Part shown: positions 21,544 to 28,467 of the stretch, piece by piece
Numbering within the stretch: position 1 is the stretch's first letter
Layout: each line of letters begins with the position of its first letter
DNA from: a virus
Length of the DNA: 32,518 nt
Virus record (IMG/VR): IMGVR_UViG_3300021368_001477
Location: 1 to 32,518 of that record
Reading direction: 5' to 3' (one strand)
The notes under the pieces: generated by a model
What the model was told of the DNA's origin: nothing
Seen by the model: the letters and a program-made list of their open reading frames with translations, nothing else
The model's database searches: none
Program-made: the position numbers and the translations under genes

Positions 21544-22271
21544 TTACTTTTTCCCAAAATTAGTTATTATTTTTTGCTCTTTGTTTTGAGCTGCTTCTGC
21601 TATCTTTTTAAAGGCCTCATACTGCTCTCTGGTGCTTCTTGGTTTGTTTATGGTCTGTTCGTCTGTTGGCAGCCTTATAAGGTCGCTAGGCTTCTTCATT
21701 TGGCTTTGTTTTTGGCATTGGACGTTGTGTACCATTGCGGCTATGTATCTGGTGTGTTCCCATTCTCGGTTTGCTGCAATAATGGCCGCTTCCGACACCC
21801 TTCTGTTTTCTGCAAATGTTTGGCTCCAAAAGGTGGCCGGCTTGATTCCAATTTGGCCGATGTAATAATCCATTATGTCCTCCCAGGTGTCTCTGGGAGT
21901 TTCTACTTTCCCTGCGGTTCCGGATTTCGCTTTATGCCTTGGTTTAAGTCGTTGCCTAGAATTCGGCTTTGACCCATCGTTTCTACGATTTCTTGTACTT
22001 GTTCTGCGGTGATGTCCTCCATCCAATTTCCAACCTTAAACTCGTTATAGTCGATTGGGTTTCCTTCCTCCTGGTCGTAGGCCAAAATTCCGGCATATAT
22101 CAGCGATCTCATCGCTTTAATGTTTAGGCCTTCTTGGAAGGTGTCGCCTATCTTGTCGATTCCTATTCCCATTTGTTCTGTGAAAATTGCCCAGAAGTTC
22201 ATTGAAAAATGCAGCGTCCTATTTCTGCCTCCTAGTTTAATGGTGATGTAACCTCTCTTTTTGTGTGCCAT
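21544..22271 (-). CDS. Tail assembly chaperone, -1 frameshift fusion (gpGT-like)
   Basis: A 242-residue product made when ribosomes slip -1 at GGGAAAG (21906..21912): 122 residues from the upstream frame (ending PQGK) continue into the second frame as VETPRDTWEDIMDYYIGQ and run to the stop at 21544. The second frame has no good independent start near the junction. In lambda the G and GT proteins, made at the same heptamer, load the tail tube protein onto the tape measure; location between major tail protein and tape measure supports the same role. The C-terminal domain is lysine/glutamine-rich and helical. Confidence 0.88.
21555..21562 (-). promoter_or_regulatory. Possible -7 box (TAATTTTG) before the tape measure gene
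   Basis: An exact TAnnTTTG match 13 nt before the tape measure ATG, but inside the end of the chaperone gene, where it also encodes N-stop sequence context. Weak support. Confidence 0.22.
21903..22271 (-). CDS. Tail assembly chaperone, unshifted form (gpG-like)
   Basis: A 122-residue protein, MAHKKRGYITIKLGGRNRTL..., with a helical body (MNFWAIFTEQMGIGIDKIGD, DYNEFKVGNWMEDITAEQV) as in gpG-type chaperones. It ends with TAG immediately after the slippery heptamer, the normal termination product. The ratio of this form to the fusion is usually fixed by slippage efficiency. It follows the terminator at 22281..22307, so its expression relies on read-through. Confidence 0.88.
   Translation of the reverse strand: MAHKKRGYITIKLGGRNRTLHFSMNFWAIFTEQMGIGIDKIGDTFQEGLNIKAMRSLIYAGILAYDQEEGNPIDYNEFKVGNWMEDITAEQVQEIVETMGQSRILGNDLNQGIKRNPEPQGK
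21906..21912 (-). promoter_or_regulatory. Programmed -1 frameshift site G GGA AAG
   Basis: On the minus strand the upstream frame reads CAG GGA AAG TAG. The heptamer G GGA AAG fits X XXY YYZ and is the heptamer of the lambda G-GT site. After slippage reading continues GTA GAA ACT. A stop directly after the site may add a pause. Confidence 0.9.
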
Positions 22272-22280
22272 AGTTTAATC

Positions 22281-22307
22281 AAAAAAAGGCACCGATGAGT
22301 GCCTTTT
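22281..22307 (-). terminator. Terminator after the major tail protein gene
   Basis: AAAAGGCAC / GTGCCTTTT stem with a 6-nt loop and a T run in the minus direction. It lies between the tail tube gene and the chaperone genes and probably lowers transcription of the latter. Confidence 0.82.
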
Positions 22308-22328
22308 GGTTTTTTATGTTGGTATGTT

Positions 22329-22736
22329 TTAGTTGGTCGATTTTGTAATTGAACCTGTTAAAGTAATTGATCCGGAATAGCTAACAGGCGACTCCATCTC
22401 TGCCGTTGTCTCAACGCTTGATAAAAATCCGTTTGCTGTGTATACGTCGTCTCCGGTTTCTGCTGTTCCAAAAACACAAGTTATTTCTGTTCTGGCTAGC
22501 AAGTAGTCGTTTAATTCAATTGCGTTTGCTGTGTCGTCATATGCTACAAGCCCATCAAAGCTTATTTCTCCGCTCATAACTCCTGCGATAACCTCTTGAA
22601 ATCCAGAGCTGTCTTTTGTCGTTGCTTCCGGTAGGTCATTGTTCAAAGTAAGCGTGCAGCTTGTAGTGTGTCCTAGTGTTTGGGTTTGTATCTTTAAAAT
22701 TAGATTAGTTCCAGAAAATACTCCAGTTGTTGCCAT
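22329..22736 (-). CDS. Major tail (tube) protein
   Basis: A 135-residue beta-rich protein with the look of a TP901-1-type tail tube subunit: an ATTGVFSGTNLILKI start, SCTLTLNNDLPEATTKDS, SGFQEVIAGVMSGEISFDGL and a C-terminal SYSGSITLTGSI strand pair. It stacks as rings to form the tail tube. Position just before the chaperones fits. It has a possible promoter (TACTTTTG, 22753..22760) in front and a terminator behind, so it can be made at a high level on its own. Confidence 0.88.
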   Translation of the reverse strand: MATTGVFSGTNLILKIQTQTLGHTTSCTLTLNNDLPEATTKDSSGFQEVIAGVMSGEISFDGLVAYDDTANAIELNDYLLARTEITCVFGTAETGDDVYTANGFLSSVETTAEMESPVSYSGSITLTGSITKSTN

Positions 22737-22752
22737 TTGTTATTCTTTTTTA

Positions 22753-22760
22753 CAAAAGTA
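22753..22760 (-). promoter_or_regulatory. Possible -7 box (TACTTTTG) upstream of the major tail protein
   Basis: An exact TAnnTTTG match 16 nt before the ATG, in the gap after the preceding gene; no -33 TTTG seen. With the terminator at 22281 it would define a single-gene unit for an abundant protein. Confidence 0.4.
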
Positions 22761-22761
22761 G

Positions 22762-23037
22762 TTATTTTGTTTTAATTCCTGCTTTGGCTGTTATCCTTCC
22801 CCATAAAGCTACGGCCTGGCCAATGAAAAATGTAACTGCGCTTATGATCTGATCTGCGCTTTGAGCTACCTCTCCTGCATTTAAAATTTCGCCTGCTGCT
22901 CCTTGGATGTCTACCTTGCCTTGTGTCAAGCTGTAAACGATCGCTGAGACCGATGAAATTATTAAGCCTATGATGGTCTTTGATTGGTACCAATTCTTAA
23001 AGTCTGCGAACTTGGTCTGTACTATTTTTTTTGCCAT
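22762..23037 (-). CDS. Holin-like small membrane protein, 91 residues
   Basis: The protein has a short basic start, then WYQSKTIIGLIISSVSAIVY (first membrane span), a polar middle (KVDIQGAAGEILNAGEVAQS) and a second span (IISAVTFFIGQAVALWGRIT). The W-x-SKT-x-x-G start of the first helix is common in small phage holin-like proteins. A 3TM-type holin is encoded at 27543, so this may be an antiholin, a second holin or a virion membrane protein. Start chosen at MAKKIVQTKF. Confidence 0.6.
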   Translation of the reverse strand: MAKKIVQTKFADFKNWYQSKTIIGLIISSVSAIVYSLTQGKVDIQGAAGEILNAGEVAQSADQIISAVTFFIGQAVALWGRITAKAGIKTK

Positions 23038-23039
23038 TT

Positions 23040-23351
23040 TTATTGATTTTTATTAATGATTTTTTCTATGTCTTCGCAGTCAATCTCAAGCTTAAAGCTG
23101 AGGTCTGCGTTCCATTGGTGCATCGGTTTGTTTCCTTTGTATAAAATAACGACCGGAACGGCATTTATTTTTTTCTTAATGTCTTCCTTTTGGTCTTCAA
23201 GATAAGCAAATCTATAGTCTACGTCCTCAAAAATGTTTAGCTCCAGGTTGTTCTTTGTGTTCCATTTTGCGTTGATCTGAACGAGCGTCATTTTTTGCGC
23301 CTGGGTTGAAAATGGTAATAAAAAGAAAAAGCCCAAAATTAAATTTTTCAT
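23040..23351 (-). CDS. Exported thioredoxin-fold-like protein lacking active-site cysteines
   Basis: A 103-residue protein with a signal peptide (MKNLILGFFFLLPFSTQAQ; likely cleaved near AQA-Q) and a small thioredoxin-like domain. MTLVQINAKWNTKNN aligns with the strand plus active-site helix, but the CxxC is replaced (WNTKN), and VPVVILYKGNKPMHQW matches the cis-proline strand region. It would act in the periplasm without redox chemistry. Neighbours are a membrane-anchored coiled-coil protein (4-nt overlap) and a holin-like protein, so a role in lysis, adsorption or superinfection is possible. Confidence 0.68.
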   Translation of the reverse strand: MKNLILGFFFLLPFSTQAQKMTLVQINAKWNTKNNLELNIFEDVDYRFAYLEDQKEDIKKKINAVPVVILYKGNKPMHQWNADLSFKLEIDCEDIEKIINKNQ

Positions 23352-23626
23352 TGGTTGATTATTTCGTAGAGCTTCTCGTCTATCTTGTCTAGCTTTTTGC
23401 TGTTCTCTTCGACTTGCTCTTGGGTGTTTATTATCGTCTGTCTTATAAGCTGATCCTTAAGGTCGTATTCGGTTCTGGTAATGCTTGGTTCTGGGAGTCG
23501 TTTTGCCTCGTCTATGTCCTTCTGTAAAGTAAGGTACATCGTGATCAAGCTTCCGGCTCCGGCTACTATTAAAGCTATCGTTTTTATGTCTAGTGTCAGT
23601 TTCGTGTTTTCGCTTATTTCCGGCAT
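23348..23626 (-). CDS. Membrane-anchored coiled-coil protein, 92 residues
   Basis: One membrane span near the N-terminus (TIALIVAGAGSLITMYLTLQ, about residues 16-35) followed by a conserved-looking polar part (EAKRLPEPSITRTEYDLKDQ) and a heptad-like helix (VEENSKKLDKIDEKLYEII). A Shine-Dalgarno-like AAAGGGAG precedes the ATG, unusual in this genome. It resembles small hemolysin XhlA- or spanin-like helper proteins only in layout. Overlaps the thioredoxin-like gene by 4 nt, so a lysis-related pair is plausible. Confidence 0.65.
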   Translation of the reverse strand: MPEISENTKLTLDIKTIALIVAGAGSLITMYLTLQKDIDEAKRLPEPSITRTEYDLKDQLIRQTIINTQEQVEENSKKLDKIDEKLYEIINQ

Positions 23627-23660
23627 CTCCCTTTTTTTTACAAATATCGAAATTTTAAAT

Positions 23661-24332
23661 TTATGCAGGCCTCATAGCAATCGTTATGGTTCTTGCGTTT
23701 CGTGTTGCGCTTATGCCAATAGCTCCAGGCGATTCTTGGTTTGTTGTGCTTACGCTTTTGTAAACTCCAAGCGTGTTAGATTGGAGTGTTGCAGTTCCTC
23801 CAAAACCTACGTCTGCTCTTGTGTATCCTGTTGGATCTGTAAAGGTAACCTCTGGAGCTTCGCATCCTGCTCCTATAAAAATCATTGATCCTGCTGTTGC
23901 CGGTGTTATGGCTGCCGGTGTTATTGAATTTAAGTCAGTAACTACGTTTTTCGTTGGTGTAACGTCTAATGGCGTGCTTGAGTCAACCCCAGAAAAAGCG
24001 GCTAAAACCATCGATCCGTTTGAGCCAGAGAAAAATGTAGCCGTGTATGTAACGTCTGCTCCTGTTGCGAAAATATAAGCTGCTCTTAGGGCGTGTGTTG
24101 TAGTGGTAACGTCTATGTTTGTCCATCCGGATGACAGCGGTGGTTCTGTTGTGCCAGAATCCGATAAAATCGCAATAACAAAATCTCCGCTTGTAAGTCC
24201 ACTTAAAGTTACCGATCCTGGATTAAATCCTCCCCTAAAAACTCCGTTTGTTGCTGCTCTAAATTGAATCGATGGCGTGGGCGTTATTCCAAGTTGAGAT
24301 TGCCTTAGCTTGTTAAAGTAATTGATTATCAT
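23661..24332 (-). CDS. Putative adsorption/tail decoration protein, beta-sandwich, 223 residues
   Basis: Not recognised by name. After a short helical anchor (MIINYFNKLRQSQLG) the protein is rich in S, T, G and V with repeated strand patterns: GSVTLSGLTSGDFVIAILSD, GSMVLAAFSGVDSSTPLDV and RNARTITIAMRPA at the end. These look like the beta-sandwich domain of phage virion surface proteins. It lies downstream of the fibre genes and overlaps the preceding gene by 4 nt, so a part in receptor binding is likely. Confidence 0.62.
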   Translation of the reverse strand: MIINYFNKLRQSQLGITPTPSIQFRAATNGVFRGGFNPGSVTLSGLTSGDFVIAILSDSGTTEPPLSSGWTNIDVTTTTHALRAAYIFATGADVTYTATFFSGSNGSMVLAAFSGVDSSTPLDVTPTKNVVTDLNSITPAAITPATAGSMIFIGAGCEAPEVTFTDPTGYTRADVGFGGTATLQSNTLGVYKSVSTTNQESPGAIGISATRNARTITIAMRPA

Positions 24333-25198
24333 TCCTCTAAGAAATAAAATAAATTTTCCACTCCGTCGTTATAAACAATCATTTTCATTGGCTGTGAGTA
24401 GGTTGGGCTTTGTAGCTTTGTCGCTCCTGTAACGCTTGGCTCTGTCGAGTTGGTAACGTTAACGTATGCAAATCCTCCGGTAACTGCTCCGGATGCTATG
24501 GTGTAGGTTCCTGTGGTGCTTGTTGTGTCTGTGTAGTAGGTTCCTGCTATGTTGCTCAAGTCTAGGCTTGTTGGGTTGTTCGTTGAGTCTTCGCTTGCTA
24601 TTGGTTCTGCAATTGCTGTAATTCCAAAAATTGCAAAGTGTGAGAGTTCGGTGTTGGCTGATGTCGCTACTCCAGAATCTCTTTGTACTCTAACTCTTAA
24701 AATGTCGCCTGCGTTTAAGCTTATAATCGAGCTTCCTTGCGTTGTACTTTCTTCTTGCGTCGTGTTCCTAGAATAGTCGTGTCCTCTGGTTCCTCTAACC
24801 TCTGAAAAGCTAGAGCCGCTATTTGTTGAAACCTCTATAAATCCGGTAACTATAACCCTGTTATTTCCTGTTTGATCTGAATCAATTGAGTAATTTATAA
24901 AGTAGTTTCCTTGGTTGGCAATCGTAACCTCTCCACTACTAATCGTAAAATGCGCAGCGTTTGAGGTCTCTCTTGTGGTGTCGAAGGGCATTGTTGTTGC
25001 GCTTTGTGTTATTGCGTGCGTCGCTCCATTCGCTCCTGTTAATTGCAAGTAATATGCCGTGGTTGAGCCTCCTCCTCCTCCTCCTCCAGAGTAGTTGTTC
25101 TCTGCGTAGTTTTTAGTGATCAACGCTTGAAGGCCTGCGCTATCTATTTGTGCGTCCGTTGCGTCCGATGTAACTGCGGTTTTGAATTTTGTAGCCAT
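24329..25198 (-). CDS. Tail fibre-associated protein with C1q/TNF-like domain, 289 residues
   Basis: Residues 1-36 are a short helical N-terminal module (DAQIDSAGLQALITKNYAEN). A run of seven glycines follows (about 39-45, encoded by a repeated triplet). Residues about 47-195 look like a C1q/TNF-type jelly roll: HFTISSGEVTIANQGNYFIN, IEVSTNSGSSFSEVRGTRGH and LNAGDILRVRVQRDSGV. A C-terminal part follows (about 205-289). Such domains form trimers in bacterial and phage adhesins. Position after the large fibre gene supports a host-binding role. The fold call is by pattern only. Confidence 0.68.
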   Translation of the reverse strand: MATKFKTAVTSDATDAQIDSAGLQALITKNYAENNYSGGGGGGGSTTAYYLQLTGANGATHAITQSATTMPFDTTRETSNAAHFTISSGEVTIANQGNYFINYSIDSDQTGNNRVIVTGFIEVSTNSGSSFSEVRGTRGHDYSRNTTQEESTTQGSSIISLNAGDILRVRVQRDSGVATSANTELSHFAIFGITAIAEPIASEDSTNNPTSLDLSNIAGTYYTDTTSTTGTYTIASGAVTGGFAYVNVTNSTEPSVTGATKLQSPTYSQPMKMIVYNDGVENLFYFLEE

Positions 25199-25201
25199 TT
25201 A

Positions 25202-26827
25202 TTAAACCACTTTTGTGATTAAAACCCTTACTGCTGTTGTTAAATTCGAGGCAAAATTTACGCCTATATTGTTGGTGTCGTCTCTTTCAACGTCAGCAAA
25301 TATCGTATTGTATGGCGAGGCGTTTTCGTAAAGCTGTACTATAACGTCTCTGGTTCCTAGGTTGTGTGTTATCGTGTAGGAGCTTGATCCTGTTGATAGC
25401 GTGCTTGCGAATGTCCGAGCATCTATCGCTGCTTTAACTCCGGCAGGTGTAGCTGCTCTTGTAGCGTCCGTTCCTGTCGTGTGTTCTGTGTTTGTAGCAA
25501 TCTCAATAATCCCCTTCGTCGTTGTACTTGCGTCTGGCTCGTCTCCTGTATTTGAACCACTAAGAGTAGTTATGCCGTCTAATAAGTTTATTTCTGTTGC
25601 ATTCGCTGTAACTCCTGTGAGGTCTGTTGGCGCAATATTAACATTTCCAGTTCCATCGAAGCTTTGCCCTGCTATGGTTACGGCTGCTTCTAGTGCTGTT
25701 GCGGTGTCTGCGTTTCCTGTAACATCTCCGGTAACGTTCCCTTCAATATTGGCGATCAAGGTTCCGGTTGTTACTGAAAGTGAGCCGGTTGATGCTCCGG
25801 TCGCTGTTGTTGTTCCTACTTTAAACTTATCGCTTCCTTCTTGAAATCCAATAAATCCATTATCTCCTGTGCTTCCTCTTTCAAGAATAAGCCCTAGGTC
25901 GTTGGTGTTTGCTCCTGCGTTTCCGGATCCTAATTCTATAAGGGCATCTGCGATGGTGGTGTTGGTTGAGTCTACCGTAGTTGTTGTTCCGTTAACATCT
26001 AGGTTTCCTTGGATAGTAACTCCTCCTGTGAACGTCATCGTAACGTCTGCGGCATCTCCTATCGATGTGTCATCGCTTATTTGTCCTAGCCTGGTTCTCA
26101 AATTGGCGACGCTGACATCCGTGTCGGTGTTTGTTTCGTGCGTGTCAATCATCGATTTTATATCGGCCGGTGCATATCTGCGGATGCCTGTTTCGGTTCC
26201 TGCGGTTCTCTCTGCGCTCGATACTTGAGCTACCTGGTTGTTGTATGCCGTTTCTATTTCTGAATCGCTTTGATCTGCCGTTGCACTTGTTTCAATGCCA
26301 TCAAGTTTTGTTTTGTCGTCATCGGTCATAGCTCCCCAGGCTGAAGTTGTGGCGGCAGGTACGCTTGCGTTGGTTCCGTCTGATGAGTTGATCGTCAGCG
26401 ATGAGTCTGTGGCTGTTGCGCTTAAGTTCGTAGTGACATTTGAAACCTTGGCGTTGTTGGTAGCTACATTGCTCTCTAGCGTGTCAAGGTCTACGGCCTG
26501 GGTAATGGTTATGAAATCCACTTTTGCAAGCTGTCCGGATGTAGCAAATTTATTTGTTGTGCTTGTGTCGGATATGTCGTCGGCATCTAAAACCACTACT
26601 CCTGTTAAGCCATTAACCGAATCTACGGCTCCGCTTCCTGTTCCTACCACCTGCCAGGCGTTTGTGTAATATTTTAGTTCGTCTGTGTCTGTTCTGTAGA
26701 AAAGCTGCCCTTCAACCGGCGAGCTGGGATCGGAATTTCCGCTATGTACTACTGCGTTAGTAAGTTGATTCTGGTTTAAGTCTATCGCCGCTTGTACGTC
26801 CAGGGCGGTTAAAAATTTCAATGCCAT
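25202..26827 (-). CDS. Tail fibre protein, 541 residues
   Basis: A long S/T/D/N-rich fibrous protein. The N-terminus (MALKFLTALDVQAAIDLNQN, then GQLFYRTDTDELKYYTNAWQ) is a typical fibre attachment module. The middle has SVNGLTGVVVLDADDISD, DLDVNGTTTTVDSTNTTIAD-like residues and ALIELGSGN, known from many phage fibres. The C-terminus (SSYTITHNLGTRDVIVQLYE) forms a small beta domain shared with the 112-residue protein encoded just upstream. It probably forms trimeric side or tip fibres for adsorption. Confidence 0.8.
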   Translation of the reverse strand: MALKFLTALDVQAAIDLNQNQLTNAVVHSGNSDPSSPVEGQLFYRTDTDELKYYTNAWQVVGTGSGAVDSVNGLTGVVVLDADDISDTSTTNKFATSGQLAKVDFITITQAVDLDTLESNVATNNAKVSNVTTNLSATATDSSLTINSSDGTNASVPAATTSAWGAMTDDDKTKLDGIETSATADQSDSEIETAYNNQVAQVSSAERTAGTETGIRRYAPADIKSMIDTHETNTDTDVSVANLRTRLGQISDDTSIGDAADVTMTFTGGVTIQGNLDVNGTTTTVDSTNTTIADALIELGSGNAGANTNDLGLILERGSTGDNGFIGFQEGSDKFKVGTTTATGASTGSLSVTTGTLIANIEGNVTGDVTGNADTATALEAAVTIAGQSFDGTGNVNIAPTDLTGVTANATEINLLDGITTLSGSNTGDEPDASTTTKGIIEIATNTEHTTGTDATRAATPAGVKAAIDARTFASTLSTGSSSYTITHNLGTRDVIVQLYENASPYNTIFADVERDDTNNIGVNFASNLTTAVRVLITKVV

Positions 26828-26833
26828 AATTTC

Positions 26834-27172
26834 TTAATTTAAAAAAGCTTTTCCTGCTGTTGCTAGCACAAAGTTAATAGTTATTTGGTTTATTGAATTG
26901 AAGGTTATTTCTCCAATTATCAAGTCGTGAGCCGTGTCGGTTATTTCAACGGCAGGGTATTTCTTTAGGTTGTGGTTTATAGTCCAGGTTGTGCTTGCTT
27001 CGGTTTGGGTGTGGGTGTAATGTTTGTCGGATTGAATCTTTCCAGAAACTACCACCTCTACCTCTATTGGTTGCGAAATGTCCACAAATTCAATCGTTGG
27101 TGTGTCGTTGATCTCGATTAAATTTATCGCTAGTTCGTTGGTGTGGTTTATTAAGCTTATTTCTGTCGCCAT
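26834..27172 (-). CDS. Small structural protein with fibre-type C-terminal domain, 112 residues
   Basis: Not named with certainty. The second half, TTWTINHNLKKYPAVEITDT followed by LIIGEITFNSINQITINF, has the same [ST]-x-T-I-x-HNL pattern as the end of the tail fibre. The first half is a beta-rich segment (ELAINLIEINDTPTIEFVDI). It is the gene just before the fibre and probably is a baseplate or fibre-connecting protein. Confidence 0.65.
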   Translation of the reverse strand: MATEISLINHTNELAINLIEINDTPTIEFVDISQPIEVEVVVSGKIQSDKHYTHTQTEASTTWTINHNLKKYPAVEITDTAHDLIIGEITFNSINQITINFVLATAGKAFLN

Positions 27173-27176
27173 TGGT

Positions 27177-27533
27177 CTAGTCTGCTATGTCTTCTATAAC
27201 TTGAAAAACTCCCCTTAAATATGTTTTAACGTCTGTTGCGTCGCTGTCGTTTGTAAGCTGTAAGTCATAGAAGTAGTTTCCTGCGTTAAAGTCGCAAATA
27301 AAAGAATCCACTTTCAGTATTCCGTCTGCCTGGTCAGTCCAGGTTAGTCCGCTTCCGATTGTCAGCGTTCTGGCAATGGTTCCTGTTTTGGAGCTTTCTC
27401 TTATAACCATTTTAGGAGAGTAGCCTGTTAAGTCCTTCTCGTTTCCTGCTGAGCTCTCGTCGTCGTAAAACTTAAAAGTTATGATTTCGAAGGTGTCGCC
27501 TTTGTATTGATTTGGTAAGTTATAAGTTGCCAT
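27177..27533 (-). CDS. Putative baseplate/upper-baseplate-like protein, 118 residues
   Basis: A beta-rich protein (MATYNLPNQYKGDTFEIITF, then LTGYSPKMVIRESSKTGTIA and FNAGNYFYDLQLTNDSDATD) of the kind seen at the N-terminus of siphophage upper baseplate (BppU-like) or other fibre-docking proteins. The match is by layout: a domain that states limits on a field and ends in a TYLRGVFQV strand. It opens the fibre cluster. A TAACTTTG box sits 4 nt before its ATG. Confidence 0.58.
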   Translation of the reverse strand: MATYNLPNQYKGDTFEIITFKFYDDESSAGNEKDLTGYSPKMVIRESSKTGTIARTLTIGSGLTWTDQADGILKVDSFICDFNAGNYFYDLQLTNDSDATDVKTYLRGVFQVIEDIAD

Positions 27534-27537
27534 ATTG

Positions 27538-27545
27538 CAAAGTTA
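27538..27545 (-). promoter_or_regulatory. Possible -7 box (TAACTTTG) before the 118-residue structural gene
   Basis: An exact TAnnTTTG match ending 4 nt before the ATG; the following bases CAATATG are the same as before the terminase small subunit. May give a leaderless mRNA. Confidence 0.35.
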
Positions 27546-28004
27546 ATTTTTTTTGATTTTAGCGTATTTCTCTATTGATCTGCCTCCGAAGTAGCTAACA
27601 TAAGTTGCTACCAGGATGGTTTCTAAAAGCGATCCCCATTGTTCCTTTATCGTCAAAATTCCGGCTGAATCCAAAATAACATAAATCGTCATCGAAATCG
27701 TTAGGTATAAAATAATAAGCGGCCTTACTAGCTTGGCAAGTTTAACGTCGCTCTGTGCGTCGGCTTCCCATCGCCGTGTAACGGCTTCGAGTTCCTGCTC
27801 GTCCATTTCAAGCATCTTTAAGGCGGTTTCTTTGTCCGTCTGGCTCATAACCTTGTCGTCGGTTATTAAGTTCTTTACAAGGCCTAATAATCCCTTATCT
27901 GGTATGCTGTCGCCTAGGGCTTGAACTACTCCGGATCTGCCGACTAAAAATTGGCCGACCTTGGTGTCTTTAAATTTCTTCTTGCTCCTCCTGGGTTGGC
28001 TCAT
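27543..28004 (-). CDS. Holin, 3TM-family-like, 153 residues
   Basis: The N-terminal part has VGQFLVGRSGVVQALGDSIP, the middle is acidic and helical (EMDEQELEAVTRRWEADAQS) and the conserved-looking SDVKLAKLVRPLIILYL leads into a membrane span, with a second span at LETILVATYVSYFGG. W-E-A-D..S-D..L...RP followed by membrane segments is the pattern of the phage 3TM holin family. It overlaps the M15 peptidase gene by 35 nt, forming a likely holin-endolysin pair that times host lysis. Confidence 0.8.
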   Translation of the reverse strand: MSQPRRSKKKFKDTKVGQFLVGRSGVVQALGDSIPDKGLLGLVKNLITDDKVMSQTDKETALKMLEMDEQELEAVTRRWEADAQSDVKLAKLVRPLIILYLTISMTIYVILDSAGILTIKEQWGSLLETILVATYVSYFGGRSIEKYAKIKKN

Positions 28005-28467
28005 AAAAATCGTATCTCGTGGTTCCTTTTTTGTCCTTGTATGCTCTTAGCGTTTGGTTCCGGTTTTGGCTAGGGCTAACGTAGCTTATGTGGATCCAAT
28101 CTGGATTTTCGTCGTCTCCGTATTCCCATATCAATTGGTCGTAGTCTAGCTCGTCATAAATGTAGCGGAACATTTCGGCATTGGTTTTATGCTTGAAGGT
28201 GTCGTCTATGTCCATCGCTTGTCCTCGGCAATGCTGCGATTTTATGTGCGAGCCTATCGCCTGGCATAATTCTTCGCTTCTATAAAAGCTTGTAACTTTT
28301 ATTGCTCCTCCTGCCCAATCTCGAAGCGGCTCAAAAACACGCTGCGCTAGTCGCTTCATATTTTTGATGTGCATTGGTTTTGGTAGGTTGTGTATTCCTT
28401 TTTCTTCTGCTGTTTGGCTGCTTGTTGCTTCCTCCCAGGATATGTGGTCGCTTATGTAATAACTCAT
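27970..28467 (-). CDS. M15-family peptidase, probable endolysin
   Basis: A 165-residue zinc peptidase of the D-Ala-D-Ala carboxypeptidase/endolysin type. Motif SQHCRGQAMDID gives S77-x-H79-x2-G82-x-A84-x-D86, and H126 in DWIHIS completes the zinc site, with E115 (LIWEYG) as probable catalytic residue. No signal peptide, so export would need the holin. It lies among neck and tail genes, so a virion-associated role (tail lysin) is an alternative. It overlaps both neighbours (4 and 35 nt). Confidence 0.88.
   Translation of the reverse strand: MSYYISDHISWEEATSSQTAEEKGIHNLPKPMHIKNMKRLAQRVFEPLRDWAGGAIKVTSFYRSEELCQAIGSHIKSQHCRGQAMDIDDTFKHKTNAEMFRYIYDELDYDQLIWEYGDDENPDWIHISYVSPSQNRNQTLRAYKDKKGTTRYDFYEPTQEEQEEI

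Noticed and set aside
25068-25088. A run of CTC triplets in the 289-residue fibre gene as a phase-variation switch
   Set aside because: The unit is a triplet encoding glycine, so length changes keep the frame and only alter a linker.
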